Below are positions 1-9,248 of a stretch of 64,000 nucleotides of DNA, piece by piece (the stretch's first letter is position 1; each line of letters begins with the position of its first letter). The notes beneath the pieces are model-generated. The model was not told the DNA's origin, ran no database searches, and worked only from the letters and a program-made list of their open reading frames with translations. The stretch is from DASQZK01 sp963763215. Its GTDB lineage: Bacteria > Bacteroidota > Bacteroidia > Bacteroidales > GCA-2748055. A program made the position numbers and the translations under genes. The stretch spans positions 62,001 through 126,000 of the forward strand of contig CAVXNX010000014.1 of the NCBI GenBank assembly GCA_963763215.1, given 5' to 3'.

Positions 1-1
1 A

Positions 2-271
2 ATGAAGGAATCAAGCGGAACAGCTTTCTTCTGTTATGGAATGGCATGGGGCATCAACAATGGCATTTTGGAAAAGGATAAATTTTTACCGGCCGTATTA
101 AATGCCTGGGAAGGATTATGCCAATCTGTCAATGACTATGGAAGATTGTGCTATGTGCAACCGGGAGGTGCTTCTCCGGTTGAGTTTCCTGAAAGATATA
201 CCAATGCCTATGCTGTAGGAGGTTTCCTGCTTGCCGGCGAGCAAATGATTGAATTAATTGATCGTTTATAA
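2..271 (+). CDS. GH88/GH105-type unsaturated uronyl hydrolase, C-terminal end (cut by window start)
   Basis: Last 89 residues of a protein that begins before the window. The segments SSGTAFFCYGMAWGINNGIL, GRLCYVQPGG and YAVGGFLLAGEQM match the C-terminal part of the GH88/GH105 alpha/alpha barrel (YteR/YesR-type unsaturated rhamnogalacturonyl or glucuronyl hydrolases). These enzymes hydrate the 4,5-unsaturated uronic acid that polysaccharide lyases leave at the non-reducing end of oligosaccharides. Catalytic residues lie upstream and cannot be checked. The place next to a DUF1961 protein and other carbohydrate genes fits a lyase-based degradation pathway. The family call is fairly safe; GH88 versus GH105 cannot be decided from this fragment. 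Confidence 0.8.
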   Translation: MKESSGTAFFCYGMAWGINNGILEKDKFLPAVLNAWEGLCQSVNDYGRLCYVQPGGASPVEFPERYTNAYAVGGFLLAGEQMIELIDRL

Positions 272-386
272 AGAAATATTCATTCCGTCCGGTCTGTTTA
301 TTTTGCAACAATCTCGACCGGATGGCGCAGCGCAGGCTGTGAAGGTTCAGGAAATCAAGGAAATAAATCAAATAAAAATATTCGAC

Positions 387-1233
387 ATGAAAGAGATGCA
401 AAAACTAACCAGCTATGTATTGTTACTATTTCTGTTGACTGCCGGCACCGGCATGCCTTCGTTCGGGCAGGATTGTTCTTCCAAATCTGCAAAAAGCAGA
501 TGCAAAAAATCAATCCACCGGGCGATGCGGATCAAAAATACTGTTTGAGGACAGCATGATGCACGACTGGCAGAAAAACTGGTTTCTGGATGGCCAAAAA
601 GCCACCCTGGAGCACCGGGATCAGGGACTCTATTTTGCCGCAGGAACCATCACCAAAAAAGAGGACCCTGTAAACTACCATGCACATCATGCCGTGCTCT
701 GGACCAAACAGGTTTTTGAAGGTGACCTGCTGATCCGTTATGAGATGATCCGGGTCGACTCCAGTAACTACGGTAATACACTGCTCTACATCCAGGCCCA
801 GGGAATTGGCACGGAGCCCTATGTGAAAGACATCGCTGAATGGAGTGACCTCCGGAAAATCCCGGACATGTCGATCTATTTTGAGAAGATGGACCTGATC
901 AGCCTGAGTTTCCGTGAAAATCTGCGCTGCAAGCGATATCCCTGGAAAGATGCCAATGGTGAATGGTACCCAAACAAAGGACTGATTGAACCAATGGTCG
1001 ATTATAGCGGAATAATCCCCGGTAAAAAATACATCGTGGAAGTGGAGAAGAGGGTCTCTTCGGTCACCCTTCGATTATATGACGGAGAGACAAAAGAACT
1101 GCTTGCCGATCAAACATGGGACATCACCAGGGTTCCGGAAGACCTGGAACCTGTTCAAAAGGGACGGATCGGACTCAGGCACATGTCTACCAGGCAATTC
1201 ATCTATAGTAATTTCAGGGTAGAGCGGCTTTGA
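387..1233 (+). pseudogene. DUF1961 family secreted protein, frameshifted near the N-terminus
   Basis: The start at 387 gives a good signal peptide (MKEMQKLTSYVLLLFLLTAG, ending ...SFGQ). That frame closes at 548, while the body continues in another frame through KILFEDSMMHDWQKNW to 1233. The break lies at about 480-530, before the mature domain. The body (about 230 residues, with YHAHHAVLWTKQVFEGDL, IYFEKMDLISLSF and GRIGLRHMSTRQFIYSNFRV) resembles DUF1961, a concanavalin-like beta-sandwich family often found beside polysaccharide lyases and uronyl hydrolases. I assign no reaction. It follows the uronyl hydrolase and precedes an alpha-glucuronidase-like gene on the same strand. One indel restores a normal secreted protein of about 280 residues, so a sequencing error is plausible. 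Confidence 0.65.
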
Positions 1234-1334
1234 GTCTAAAAAGTCGCGCTGAGAAAGAGTGGCATCCATACCGGAAAAACCCGGTGTCTGTATTTCTCCC
1301 GATTGTTACCGGTCCCAATCGTAAATAGGTAATT

Positions 1335-4045
1335 ATGAAAAAATTTATTCTGTTCCTGTTTTTTGTTGGATTTGCCATCTCCCATGGCAATAGCGAACCT
1401 GTTGCCATTGTGGTTAGCAATAATCAAAGTCCGGTTGAAAAAACGGCTGCTGACCAGTTGCAGAAATATCTTTCCAAAATCTATCCCGGTGATGAATTCA
1501 CAATTGTCAGGGAATTACCCTCCGATAAAAGGAAAGCGATTCTTATTGGCAGTATTCAAAAGCTGACAAAATATAAAGCCCTTTTACCCAAAAGCCTGCC
1601 TGAAAAACCTGAAAGTTATTCCATAGCTGTATCGCACCACCAAAAAAAGGGAGGTCGGCGTTATTACCGGTTACGACGATGCCGGAACGTTATACGGAGT
1701 TTATGCGCTTCTTGAGAAGTTGGGCTGTGGTTTTTACCTGTCATACGAAACGCTTCCGGAAGAAAGAAAGAAGTTTACGTTTGCAGACTGGGAACTTGCG
1801 GATTCACCTGAGTTTCCTGTGCGATTGGTATTTAACTGGCATAATTTTCTTTCAGGCATCAGTACCTGGAATTTGGAGGATTGGAACAAATGGATTGAGC
1901 AATCGGCAAAAATGAAATACAATACCATTATGGTTCATGCCTATGGAAACAATCCCATGGTGAAGTTCGAATTCAACGGGCAGAAAAAGGAAGTGGGCTA
2001 TCTGGCCAATACGGTGAAAGGACGGGATTGGGGTACCAATCATACCAACGACGTAAGAAGATTGTTTGGTGCCCGTTCATTCTTTACCGACAGCATTTTT
2101 GGAGCAGAAGCATCAAAAGTCGCCGACAGTGGCAGGGTTGATGCTGCTGTTAAACTGGCACAGGATGCTTTCAAAACGGCACATAAATACGCCATGAAGG
2201 TGGCTTTCACTTTCGATATCGGTGACAAATCATCGACTCCTGAAAATATCATCCTTTCATTACCTGAACATGCACGGTTAAAAACCCTGGGCACATGGTT
2301 TCCCAATCCTGATACAGATGAGGGATTTGAATATTATAAAGCCCAGGCAAAGCAAATCCTGGAGACGTATCCGCAGATCGACTATTTTGTCCCCTGGGTA
2401 AGGTACAGGGTCCCCGATGAAGCCTCTGACTTTATGAGAGTGGAGCATTTTCCGGAAGCGTGGGAACGGGATTTTAATTCCATCATCTCAAATGAAAACC
2501 TGAAGGATAACACGTTCACCCGCAGCATGTACTTTATTGGTAAAATTTGTAATGCGTACCGCCTGGCACTTGACGAACTGGGTTTCAATGAGGTAAAACT
2601 GGGAATAGGAACCTGGAACTGGGATGCATTTCCGGCCATGGATAAATTTCTGCCCAAAGAGTATGAGTTTTTCCCATTGGATTGGTACCTGAATTTTCAT
2701 GCGGATAGTACTGTAAATACCCTTACCTCAATCGATACCAGCCGAAAGGTTTACCCGATTGTTTGGGCTCACCACGACGACCACCATTATATCGGCAAAC
2801 CTTATACTCCATATGAAAATTTTGCTGAAATGCTGAAGTCAGAGAAATTCAGCAGGTTTTGGCATTATCCACTGGACCACCCGGCCGCTGGATATCTATT
2901 TTAAAAGTCTGTCGCAGCAGGTTTGGGAGCAAACCCTGAATGAACCCCTGAAAGAAACAGTAAAGGAATTTGCGACAAAAAACCTTTGAAAGCGATGCGC
3001 CGGATTATCCGGAATTACCTCTACGAATGGATTACAAAAGCGTGCGATGTTTGGACGTGAAACCTCCGAGTATTTTTATGACATGAAAGATACGGAGGAC
3101 CGGTTAAAACGGTTCCAGTTGGGAAAATACGGTAATCCGCTGGATTATCCTGAAAATGCTGTTAATGAAGCCCAAAAGAGGTTAGCCATCCTGGATGAAA
3201 TCGACACACTGAAATTATCGGAACAGGGCAGAAACTGGTACAGGTACTTTTACGGCTTTGAAAAGTTCGTCATCAGCTTTAACCAAAATCAAAAATACCT
3301 TATCGATGCTTTCGATCTTATCGAAAAAGAAGAATTTACTGAGGCGAGAAAAATCTTAAGCAAAGCAAATCCGGAAGAAACAATCCGTCTGTATTCCGAA
3401 TTTTCATCACAGGGTTACATCACCCAGGGTGAAAAAGGATTGATCGTATCCTTAAACCTCAGATGGCTGCCCGATTTCCACGTGTTCATGCAGAAGCTGA
3501 GGATGATTCCGGTAAGGTATAATTTTGCACCTACCTTTCATGAATCCCTGGCCAGAAGCCCCGGGAAATATACATTCTTCTATACGAAAGATCAGGAGGT
3601 GTGGAGTAATATGGGAAAAGATGAAACCGGTTGTGAAGTGAACGTTGCACACGGCGTTGCTCCTTCTGACGAAACGGCAGTCACTTATATCGAATCCGGA
3701 CAACCCTATGCGTTCGAGCTGGGTATCTGGCGACCATTGCGCCGGCTGGAAGAGTGGCAGAATAATTCGTTGCTGCCCGGAAAATATGAAGTGGAACTGA
3801 CCTTTTATGATCCTGATCTCACGCAGGTTCATAACAGAATTTTCGAAATTCATCTCGTGGATGATAACGGTAAGCAAATTGCCCAAAGAGAGGTGGATTT
3901 ATATAAGGAGAGTAAACCGGGTCATCAGCCTGTTCGGATGGGGATACCCTTTTCTGTTGAGAAAGGTCAGAAGTTGTATCTCCGGTTCATTCCCAAAGAA
4001 GGAAATATCATACTAAACAGTTTGGTAATTAATCCTGTTGAGTAG
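1335..4045 (+). pseudogene. alpha-glucuronidase-like glycoside hydrolase (GH67/GH115-like), frameshifted in at least three places
   Basis: Reconstructs to about 900 residues. The N-terminus is a signal peptide (MKKFILFLFFVGFAISHGNS), then a GH67-N/GH20-domain-2-like alpha/beta domain with VEKTAADQLQKYLSKI and DDAGTLYGVYALLEKLGCGF. A TIM-barrel-like region follows (WIEQSAKMKYNTIMVHAYG, YFVPWVRYRVPDEASD) and then GFGIIHWTTRPLDIYFKSL, typical of alpha-glucuronidase-like enzymes. The C-terminal 330 residues (3047-4045) are helical and end in a beta-sandwich. Frames change at about 1645 (in a run of seven A and three G), at about 2860, and between about 2985 and 3045. The expected role is release of glucuronic acid side chains or processing of similar uronosyl oligosaccharides in the periplasm. 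The exact GH family is uncertain because active-site residues cannot be aligned by eye. Confidence 0.6.
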
Positions 4046-4114
4046 TTTTATAATTGAGGATCTTGTCGGACAAAAATTCTTTTGCCGGGCCGGATTCACG
4101 AAATCTAATTCAGA

Positions 4115-4810
4115 ATGTCTAAACTTTGGAATACCCATTCGGAACTTTTTACTCTGGCCCGAAAGGAGTTGTTTACCGCCCTTGTTGGAGACGTCCTTGA
4201 CCAAATGGGATATTTTCATCAGTTTCTTCCCCAAAACCTCAAACCTATTGATCCGGGGATGGTTGTAATTGGCCGTACAATGCCTGTTTTAGAGGCCGAT
4301 GTTTTTGCCAGCGAGACGGAAGGCTCAAATAATTCCCTCCTGAATAAACCTTTTGGACTGATGTTCGAAGCCCTGGATCAGTTAGCCAGGGATGAGGTTT
4401 ACGTGGCCACAGGTGGCTCATACAATTATGCCCTGTGGGGAGGTCTGATGAGCACGAGGGCTCTGAAAGTGGGTGCGGCAGGCGCTGTGGTGAATGGTTT
4501 TTCACGTGATACAAACGAGATCTTAAAATTACATTATCCTGTATTTTCTGCAGGCACTTATGCGCAGGACCAGGGACCCCGGGGTAAGGTTATCGATTAC
4601 AGGATTTCTATTGAAATTGGCGGCGTTAAAATTCATCCCGGTGATATTATTTATGGTGACAGAGACGGGATTATCATCGTTCCCGGGGAAATAGAAGAGG
4701 ATGTATTTGAAGCGGCCATTGAGAAAGCAAGAGGAGAGAAACTCGTAAAAAAGGCCTTGGAAGAAGGTATGACTACCGTGGAGGCTTTCCGGAAATTTGG
4801 AATAATGTAG
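4115..4810 (+). CDS. RraA-like family protein (aldolase / demethylmenaquinone methyltransferase-like fold)
   Basis: 231 residues, intact. The core GGLMSTRALKVGAAGAVVNG, followed by GFSRDTNEI and a late GDIIYGDRDGIIIVP, is the RraA/HMG-aldolase fold signature; the Arg and Asp of SRD are the residues that bind pyruvate and metal in class II 4-hydroxy-4-methyl-2-oxoglutarate/oxaloacetate aldolases. Family members act as aldolases or decarboxylases on 2-keto acids or, in E. coli, as an RNase E inhibitor. No signal peptide, so cytoplasmic. It is the first gene of a tight group: the SDR gene starts 17 bases after its stop, then the transporter and uxuA. That context suggests a role in cleaving or converting a keto-deoxy sugar acid; this is inference. 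Confidence 0.8.
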   Translation: MSKLWNTHSELFTLARKELFTALVGDVLDQMGYFHQFLPQNLKPIDPGMVVIGRTMPVLEADVFASETEGSNNSLLNKPFGLMFEALDQLARDEVYVATGGSYNYALWGGLMSTRALKVGAAGAVVNGFSRDTNEILKLHYPVFSAGTYAQDQGPRGKVIDYRISIEIGGVKIHPGDIIYGDRDGIIIVPGEIEEDVFEAAIEKARGEKLVKKALEEGMTTVEAFRKFGIM

Positions 4811-4827
4811 TGTTCTTAACTGATTTT

Positions 4828-5589
4828 ATGATGCAAAATCCATTTGAATTAACAGATAAGATAGCTCTCGTAACAGGAGGTTCAGAAGGCATTGGCCTTG
4901 GGATTGCGAGCGTATTCATAAGTTTGGGGGCAAAAGTTATCATTACAGGAAGAACCCTGGAAAATTTGCAGAAAGCCCAAAAGAAGCTGGGCAGTAACTG
5001 CCTCATCTATCAAAATGATATTACTGATAAAGCCTCCTACGGTGACCTTTTAGCGTATATTGAAGAAGAAGCCGGCGAATTGGACATTCTTGTTCACAAT
5101 GCCGGGAAGCATTTAAAAAAGCCTTCCATGGAGGTAACCGATCAGGAATTCCAGTCGGTTCTGGATACCAATTTAAATAGTGTTTTTGCACTTACCCGGG
5201 CCGCACTCCAGGGTATGATTAAAAGGCAAAGTGGATCTGTTATTTTTATTAGTTCCATGGCGGCTTTATATGGGCTTGAAAAGGTTATTGCATATACCAG
5301 CTCGAAAACCGCTTTACTTGGAATGACAAGAGCACTCGCCTCGGAATATTCACACACAGGTGTGCGATTCAATGCCATTGCACCCGGCTTTATTGAATCA
5401 AAAATGTTAGCGAAAGCTATGGAAAATGATCCGGAACGAAAATCAAAAGTGTTGATGCGCACCCCTGCGGGCAGATTCGGAAAACCTGAAGAAATTGGAA
5501 TGGCCGCTGCGTTTCTTGCTTCCGATGCTTCAAAATTTATTACAGGTGTTTGTTTACCTGTCGACGGTGGAAACGCAATAGGATTTTAA
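4828..5589 (+). CDS. SDR family NAD(P)-dependent oxidoreductase (KduD/gluconate 5-dehydrogenase-like)
   Basis: About 253 residues, classical short-chain dehydrogenase. The nucleotide-binding motif TGGSEGIG, the NAG motif (HNAGKH), the catalytic Ser (ISSMAA) and the YxxxK pair (YTSSK) are all present, followed by APGFIESKM and a C-terminal LPVDGGNAIGF. I chose ATG 4828 because the family begins about ten residues before the TGGSEGIG loop; an upstream GTG at 4810 would overlap the RraA stop. Closest recognisable types are 2-deoxy-D-gluconate 3-dehydrogenase (KduD) and gluconate 5-dehydrogenase; 2-keto-3-deoxy-L-fuconate dehydrogenases also look like this. Substrate undetermined; sugar-acid metabolism is likely from its neighbours. 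Confidence 0.85.
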   Translation: MMQNPFELTDKIALVTGGSEGIGLGIASVFISLGAKVIITGRTLENLQKAQKKLGSNCLIYQNDITDKASYGDLLAYIEEEAGELDILVHNAGKHLKKPSMEVTDQEFQSVLDTNLNSVFALTRAALQGMIKRQSGSVIFISSMAALYGLEKVIAYTSSKTALLGMTRALASEYSHTGVRFNAIAPGFIESKMLAKAMENDPERKSKVLMRTPAGRFGKPEEIGMAAAFLASDASKFITGVCLPVDGGNAIGF

Positions 5590-5590
5590 A

Positions 5591-6841
5591 ATGTCAAGAT
5601 TTAAGCGAGTAATAATAAGTGTTTTACCCGGCATTTTTCTTATCGGTTACAATATCGGGACAGGGAGCATCACGGCCATGTCGAAAGCAGGGGCTTCGTT
5701 TGGGACTTCTTTATTGTGGACTGTCCTGTTAAGCTGCATCATTACCTTTTACCTTCTGGATCGCTTTAGCTTTTACACCATTGTTACGGGAGAAACCGTC
5801 ATCCGGGGCATAAAAAAGCACATTCATCCTTCCATTTCATGGTTCCTGACCACATCGCTCGTCATCGTTATTCTGGCTGCCATACTGGGACTTATGGGGA
5901 TATTGTCAGATACCGTTTTCGAAGGCATTGCTTTGTACAGTGGTGTGGAAATTTCCAACGTATTAATTGTGATCGTTCTTGGGATCCTTGTGTTTGGCAT
6001 TTTAATTTCAGGCACAAATAAGACATTTGAAAATGTGATGGCAGTGATCGTTGGCATCATGAGCCTGGCATTTATTATTACCGTTATTTATCTTCACCCT
6101 TCCATTTCTTCCCTGGTAAAAGGTCTTAAACCTACCATTCCTGAAGAAGCAGGAGGAAGCGATAACAGCAGCTTTGCCGTAATAGCAGGAATGACGGGTA
6201 CAACGGTGTCTTCTGTTGTATTTATCATTCGCTCGCTTTTGGTAAAAGAGGCCGGCTGGACCCTCAAGGACATGAAATCGCAACGGATCGATGCTGCAAA
6301 CAGTGCTTTTTTTATGTTCCTCATCAGCGCTGCCGTAATGATTGTCGCCTCTGAAACTTTATTCTCCGAAGGAATAAGGGTAAATAATGTTCCCGAATTA
6401 CTTCCCATACTGGAACCCTTAGCAGGGCGTTTTGCCGTCGTCCTCATGATTATCGGAATTGCGGCTGCCGGACTTTCTTCCCTATTGCCAAACATTCTTG
6501 CCATGTCGTGGCTTGTAAAAGATTACCAGGGAAACGAAAACCCATTGAAAAAGCCAAAAAACTGGATCATATTTGTTTTTGTGCTGTATTGCACCCTGGG
6601 TACGGTTTTCGCGATTAAGCCCATTTTCCTTATGTTACTTTCACAGGCATGTCTGGCCGTGTTGCTTCCGGTAACAACCATTTCAATGGCGGTGTTGCTG
6701 CATTCCGGGAAAGTGATGGGTGAGCATAAGCTAAAATTATTCGAGACCATCATTTGGTTAGCGATTATTGCTTACAGCATTTGGATGAGTGTCCTTGGAA
6801 TAAAAGGATTAATATTGGATTTACAGAAGGTTTTAATATAG
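5591..6841 (+). CDS. Nramp-family-like membrane transporter lacking the canonical metal-binding motifs
   Basis: 416 residues with about eleven hydrophobic segments, starting one base after the SDR stop. The first segment, with YNIGTGSITAMSKAGASFG followed by TSLLW, lines up with the Nramp TM1 region, where metal transporters carry DPGN. The TM6 region (AGMTGTTVSSVVFIIRS) lines up where they carry MPH. The Asp of DPGN and the Met-Pro-His are not present. Proteins of this divergent Nramp branch are found in Bacteroidota and Planctomycetota sugar-acid operons and are usually annotated as divalent metal transporters by homology only. Within this operon (RraA, SDR, UxuA) a role in sugar-acid uptake, or supply of a cation to UxuA, is possible; neither is shown by the sequence. 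Confidence 0.7.
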   Translation: MSRFKRVIISVLPGIFLIGYNIGTGSITAMSKAGASFGTSLLWTVLLSCIITFYLLDRFSFYTIVTGETVIRGIKKHIHPSISWFLTTSLVIVILAAILGLMGILSDTVFEGIALYSGVEISNVLIVIVLGILVFGILISGTNKTFENVMAVIVGIMSLAFIITVIYLHPSISSLVKGLKPTIPEEAGGSDNSSFAVIAGMTGTTVSSVVFIIRSLLVKEAGWTLKDMKSQRIDAANSAFFMFLISAAVMIVASETLFSEGIRVNNVPELLPILEPLAGRFAVVLMIIGIAAAGLSSLLPNILAMSWLVKDYQGNENPLKKPKNWIIFVFVLYCTLGTVFAIKPIFLMLLSQACLAVLLPVTTISMAVLLHSGKVMGEHKLKLFETIIWLAIIAYSIWMSVLGIKGLILDLQKVLI

Positions 6842-6847
6842 GCACGT

Positions 6848-7912
6848 ATGAAATTAGGATTTGGTTTATATAAGCACATGCTAAACGACGGGTATTACAG
6901 ATTTGCCAGGCAATGCGGTGCAACCCATCTTGTTGTCCATCTTGTGGATTATTTCGGACATAATAAAGGTAAATCAGATCAACCCATTGGCGGACAAGAC
7001 GGCTGGGGACGTTCCGGTGAAGGTAAACTATGGGAATTGGATGACCTGGTTAGAATCAATAAAGAAATTACCGGCACGGACTAAAATGGGAAGCCATTGA
7101 GAATTTCGATCCTTCGATGTGGTACGATGTGTTGCTGGATGGTCCTAAAAAGCGAGAACAAATAGAACTGCTTAAGCAGCAAATCAAATTGTTGGTGAAG
7201 GCGGGGATTCCCATTTTCGGGTATAATTTCTCACTTGCCGGAGTAGCCGGTCGAATCACCGGAAATTTTGCCCGTGGAGAGTGCAGAATCGGTTGGAATG
7301 GATGGTGAAGATCATACGCCCGTACCAAATGGAATGGTTTGGAATATGGTTTATAGCAAAGAAAAACAAGAAGGAACGCTTCCGAAGATTGAACATAAGG
7401 AATTGTGGGAACGCCTGCGAGTTTTTTCTGAAAGAACTTGTCCCGGTAGCCGAGGAAGCAGGAGTGACCCTGGCGGCACACCCTGATGATCCGCCATTGC
7501 CGTATGTAAGACAGACCCCCAGACTGGTATATCAACCATACATGTACCAGGATTTAATCGATATCTTTCCCAGTGATAGCAATAAACTTGAATTTTGTCT
7601 GGGTACCATTTCGGAAATGACTGAAGGTGATGTATATGAGGCAACGGATAGCTATAGCAGGCAAAATAAAATCGCTTATATCCATTTCAGGAATGTGAAA
7701 GGGAAAGTGCCAAATTACAAAGAAGTTTTTGTTGATGAGGGGGATATCGACATGTTAAAATTTTAAGAATACTTCAAAAAAATAATTACCAGGGAGTTTT
7801 AATCCCGGACCATACCCCGCAAATGACATGCGATGCTCCCTGGCATGCAGGTATGGCTTACGCAATGGGGTATATGAAGGCAGCCATGCAATCATTAGAT
7901 ATTTTAAGATAA
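6848..7912 (+). pseudogene. uxuA: mannonate dehydratase UxuA-like, frameshifted about four times
   Basis: Read across frames, the product is about 350 residues: MKLGFGLYKHMLNDGYYRFA at the start, WEAIENFDPSMWYDVLLDGP, AESVGMDGEDHTPVPNGMVW, then TLAAHPDDPP (metal ligand region), LEFCLGTISEM, YIHFRNVKG and the diagnostic ending LIPDHTPQMTCDAPWHAG. These are hallmarks of UxuA, which dehydrates D-mannonate to 2-keto-3-deoxy-D-gluconate in hexuronate catabolism. Breaks lie near 7080 (GG where GGG restores TGLKW), 7265-7310, 7430 and 7757 (AAAA where five A restore the frame). Two of the four sites are clear homopolymer deletions, so an assembly error is likely. It is the last gene of the RraA-SDR-transporter-uxuA operon, six bases after the transporter stop. 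Confidence 0.85.
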
Positions 7913-8188
7913 AAAAAAGCTGTAACAAAATTCAATTCATCGAAAAGTACCTGAGCTATTTTATTGAAATGGACACAGTTCAGGCACCATTGGAGTCCGG
8001 ATCAATTTCCAACTTATAAGTCAGCTTCTAAAACCTTCGGCCTTTCCGGAGCAGGATGATACCTGGGTACAAACTCAAAATAAATTGGGACTGATTGAAA
8101 TAATCTGTTGATGATTTCTATATAATATTGCATCTATATGTATTTCATGCAGTTAATTCCAATAGAATAATTTTTTAATTTTAAAAAA

Positions 8189-9199
8189 ATGAAAAAAGTA
8201 ACATTAACTATTTTATTGGGTTTTTTATTTTTATCTCTTAATGCTCAGAACAGGGCATCCTGGATGAAAGATGCAAAATGGGGGGTAATGATGCATTATG
8301 TACCCCAGGTTTTAGCGGCTGATAATCAGCTGGATTCAATGAATATGGATAAATGGAATGATCTTATTGATCATTTTGATTGTGAAGCACTTGCGAAACA
8401 ATTATCTGAAGTGGGTGCCGGATATTTGATCATTACTGTTCGACATGTTCCTCCATTTTTCATCTCACCAAATTCAACATATGATCGTTTTACCGGGCAG
8501 GTTCCCAGTAGATGCAGTAACCGTGACCTGGTTGCAGATCTGTATCGTGCTTTAAATAAATATGGAATAAAGCTGATAGCATATCTCTCCGTCCATGCTC
8601 CCGGTCAAAATAAGGCAGAACTTGAAGGGTTTGCGCTTGAAAGAAGCGATTACTATAAATCCGGGTCTTTTGAAAGAAATCCGGAAGCTCTGTTGCGCTG
8701 GCAGGAAGTAATCAGAGAATATTCAATACGCTGGGGGGATAAAGTTTCCGGTTGGTGGTTTGATGGCTGCTATCGTCCCAATACGAATTACAGGTACCCT
8801 GATATTCCTAATTTTGCGTCAGTAGCTGCTGCTGCCCGGGCCGGTAATCCAAATAGTATAGTAACCTTTAATCCAGGTGTATTTCCAAGAATCATGTCGA
8901 TAACTCCATATGAGGATTATACAGCAGGTGAGACCAACGAACCCGATCGTATTCAATTTAAATTTGCTTATGATGGAATGATCGATGGAAAGCAAATACA
9001 TATATTAAGCTATTTAGGCAAAACATGGGGACAAGGAGATCCCAGATTTACTGAAGCACAAATTGTAAAATATAGTTTGGATATTAATAAAGTAGGAGGT
9101 GCCGTAACCTGGGATGTGCCTCCCATGCCTGATGGAACCATATCAAAGGATTTTATGAAACAATTAGTTACGATTGGAGAAGCACTGGGGACTAATTAA
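8189..9199 (+). CDS. GH29-like alpha-L-fucosidase family protein, divergent
   Basis: 336 residues, intact, with a Sec signal peptide (MKKVTLTILLGFLFLSLNAQ). KWGVMMHYVPQV matches the first strand of GH29 (usually KWGIWxHWG), and VSGWWFDGCY carries the nucleophile Asp, D192. It is shorter than typical GH29 enzymes (about 430-480 residues) and has VRHVPPFFISPNSTYD where most GH29 members have a KHHDGF-type motif, so the substrate pocket has probably changed. The likely role is removal of terminal alpha-L-fucose or a related deoxy sugar in the periplasm. It lies 276 bases after uxuA and 49 bases before a sulfatase gene, consistent with joint processing of sulfated fucose-containing chains. The fold call is solid; activity on fucose is an inference. 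Confidence 0.72.
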   Translation: MKKVTLTILLGFLFLSLNAQNRASWMKDAKWGVMMHYVPQVLAADNQLDSMNMDKWNDLIDHFDCEALAKQLSEVGAGYLIITVRHVPPFFISPNSTYDRFTGQVPSRCSNRDLVADLYRALNKYGIKLIAYLSVHAPGQNKAELEGFALERSDYYKSGSFERNPEALLRWQEVIREYSIRWGDKVSGWWFDGCYRPNTNYRYPDIPNFASVAAAARAGNPNSIVTFNPGVFPRIMSITPYEDYTAGETNEPDRIQFKFAYDGMIDGKQIHILSYLGKTWGQGDPRFTEAQIVKYSLDINKVGGAVTWDVPPMPDGTISKDFMKQLVTIGEALGTN

Positions 9200-9248
9200 A
9201 TAAATTGTTCCTAAAGTAAATTGATGCGGTAATAAAATCTGTTAACAA

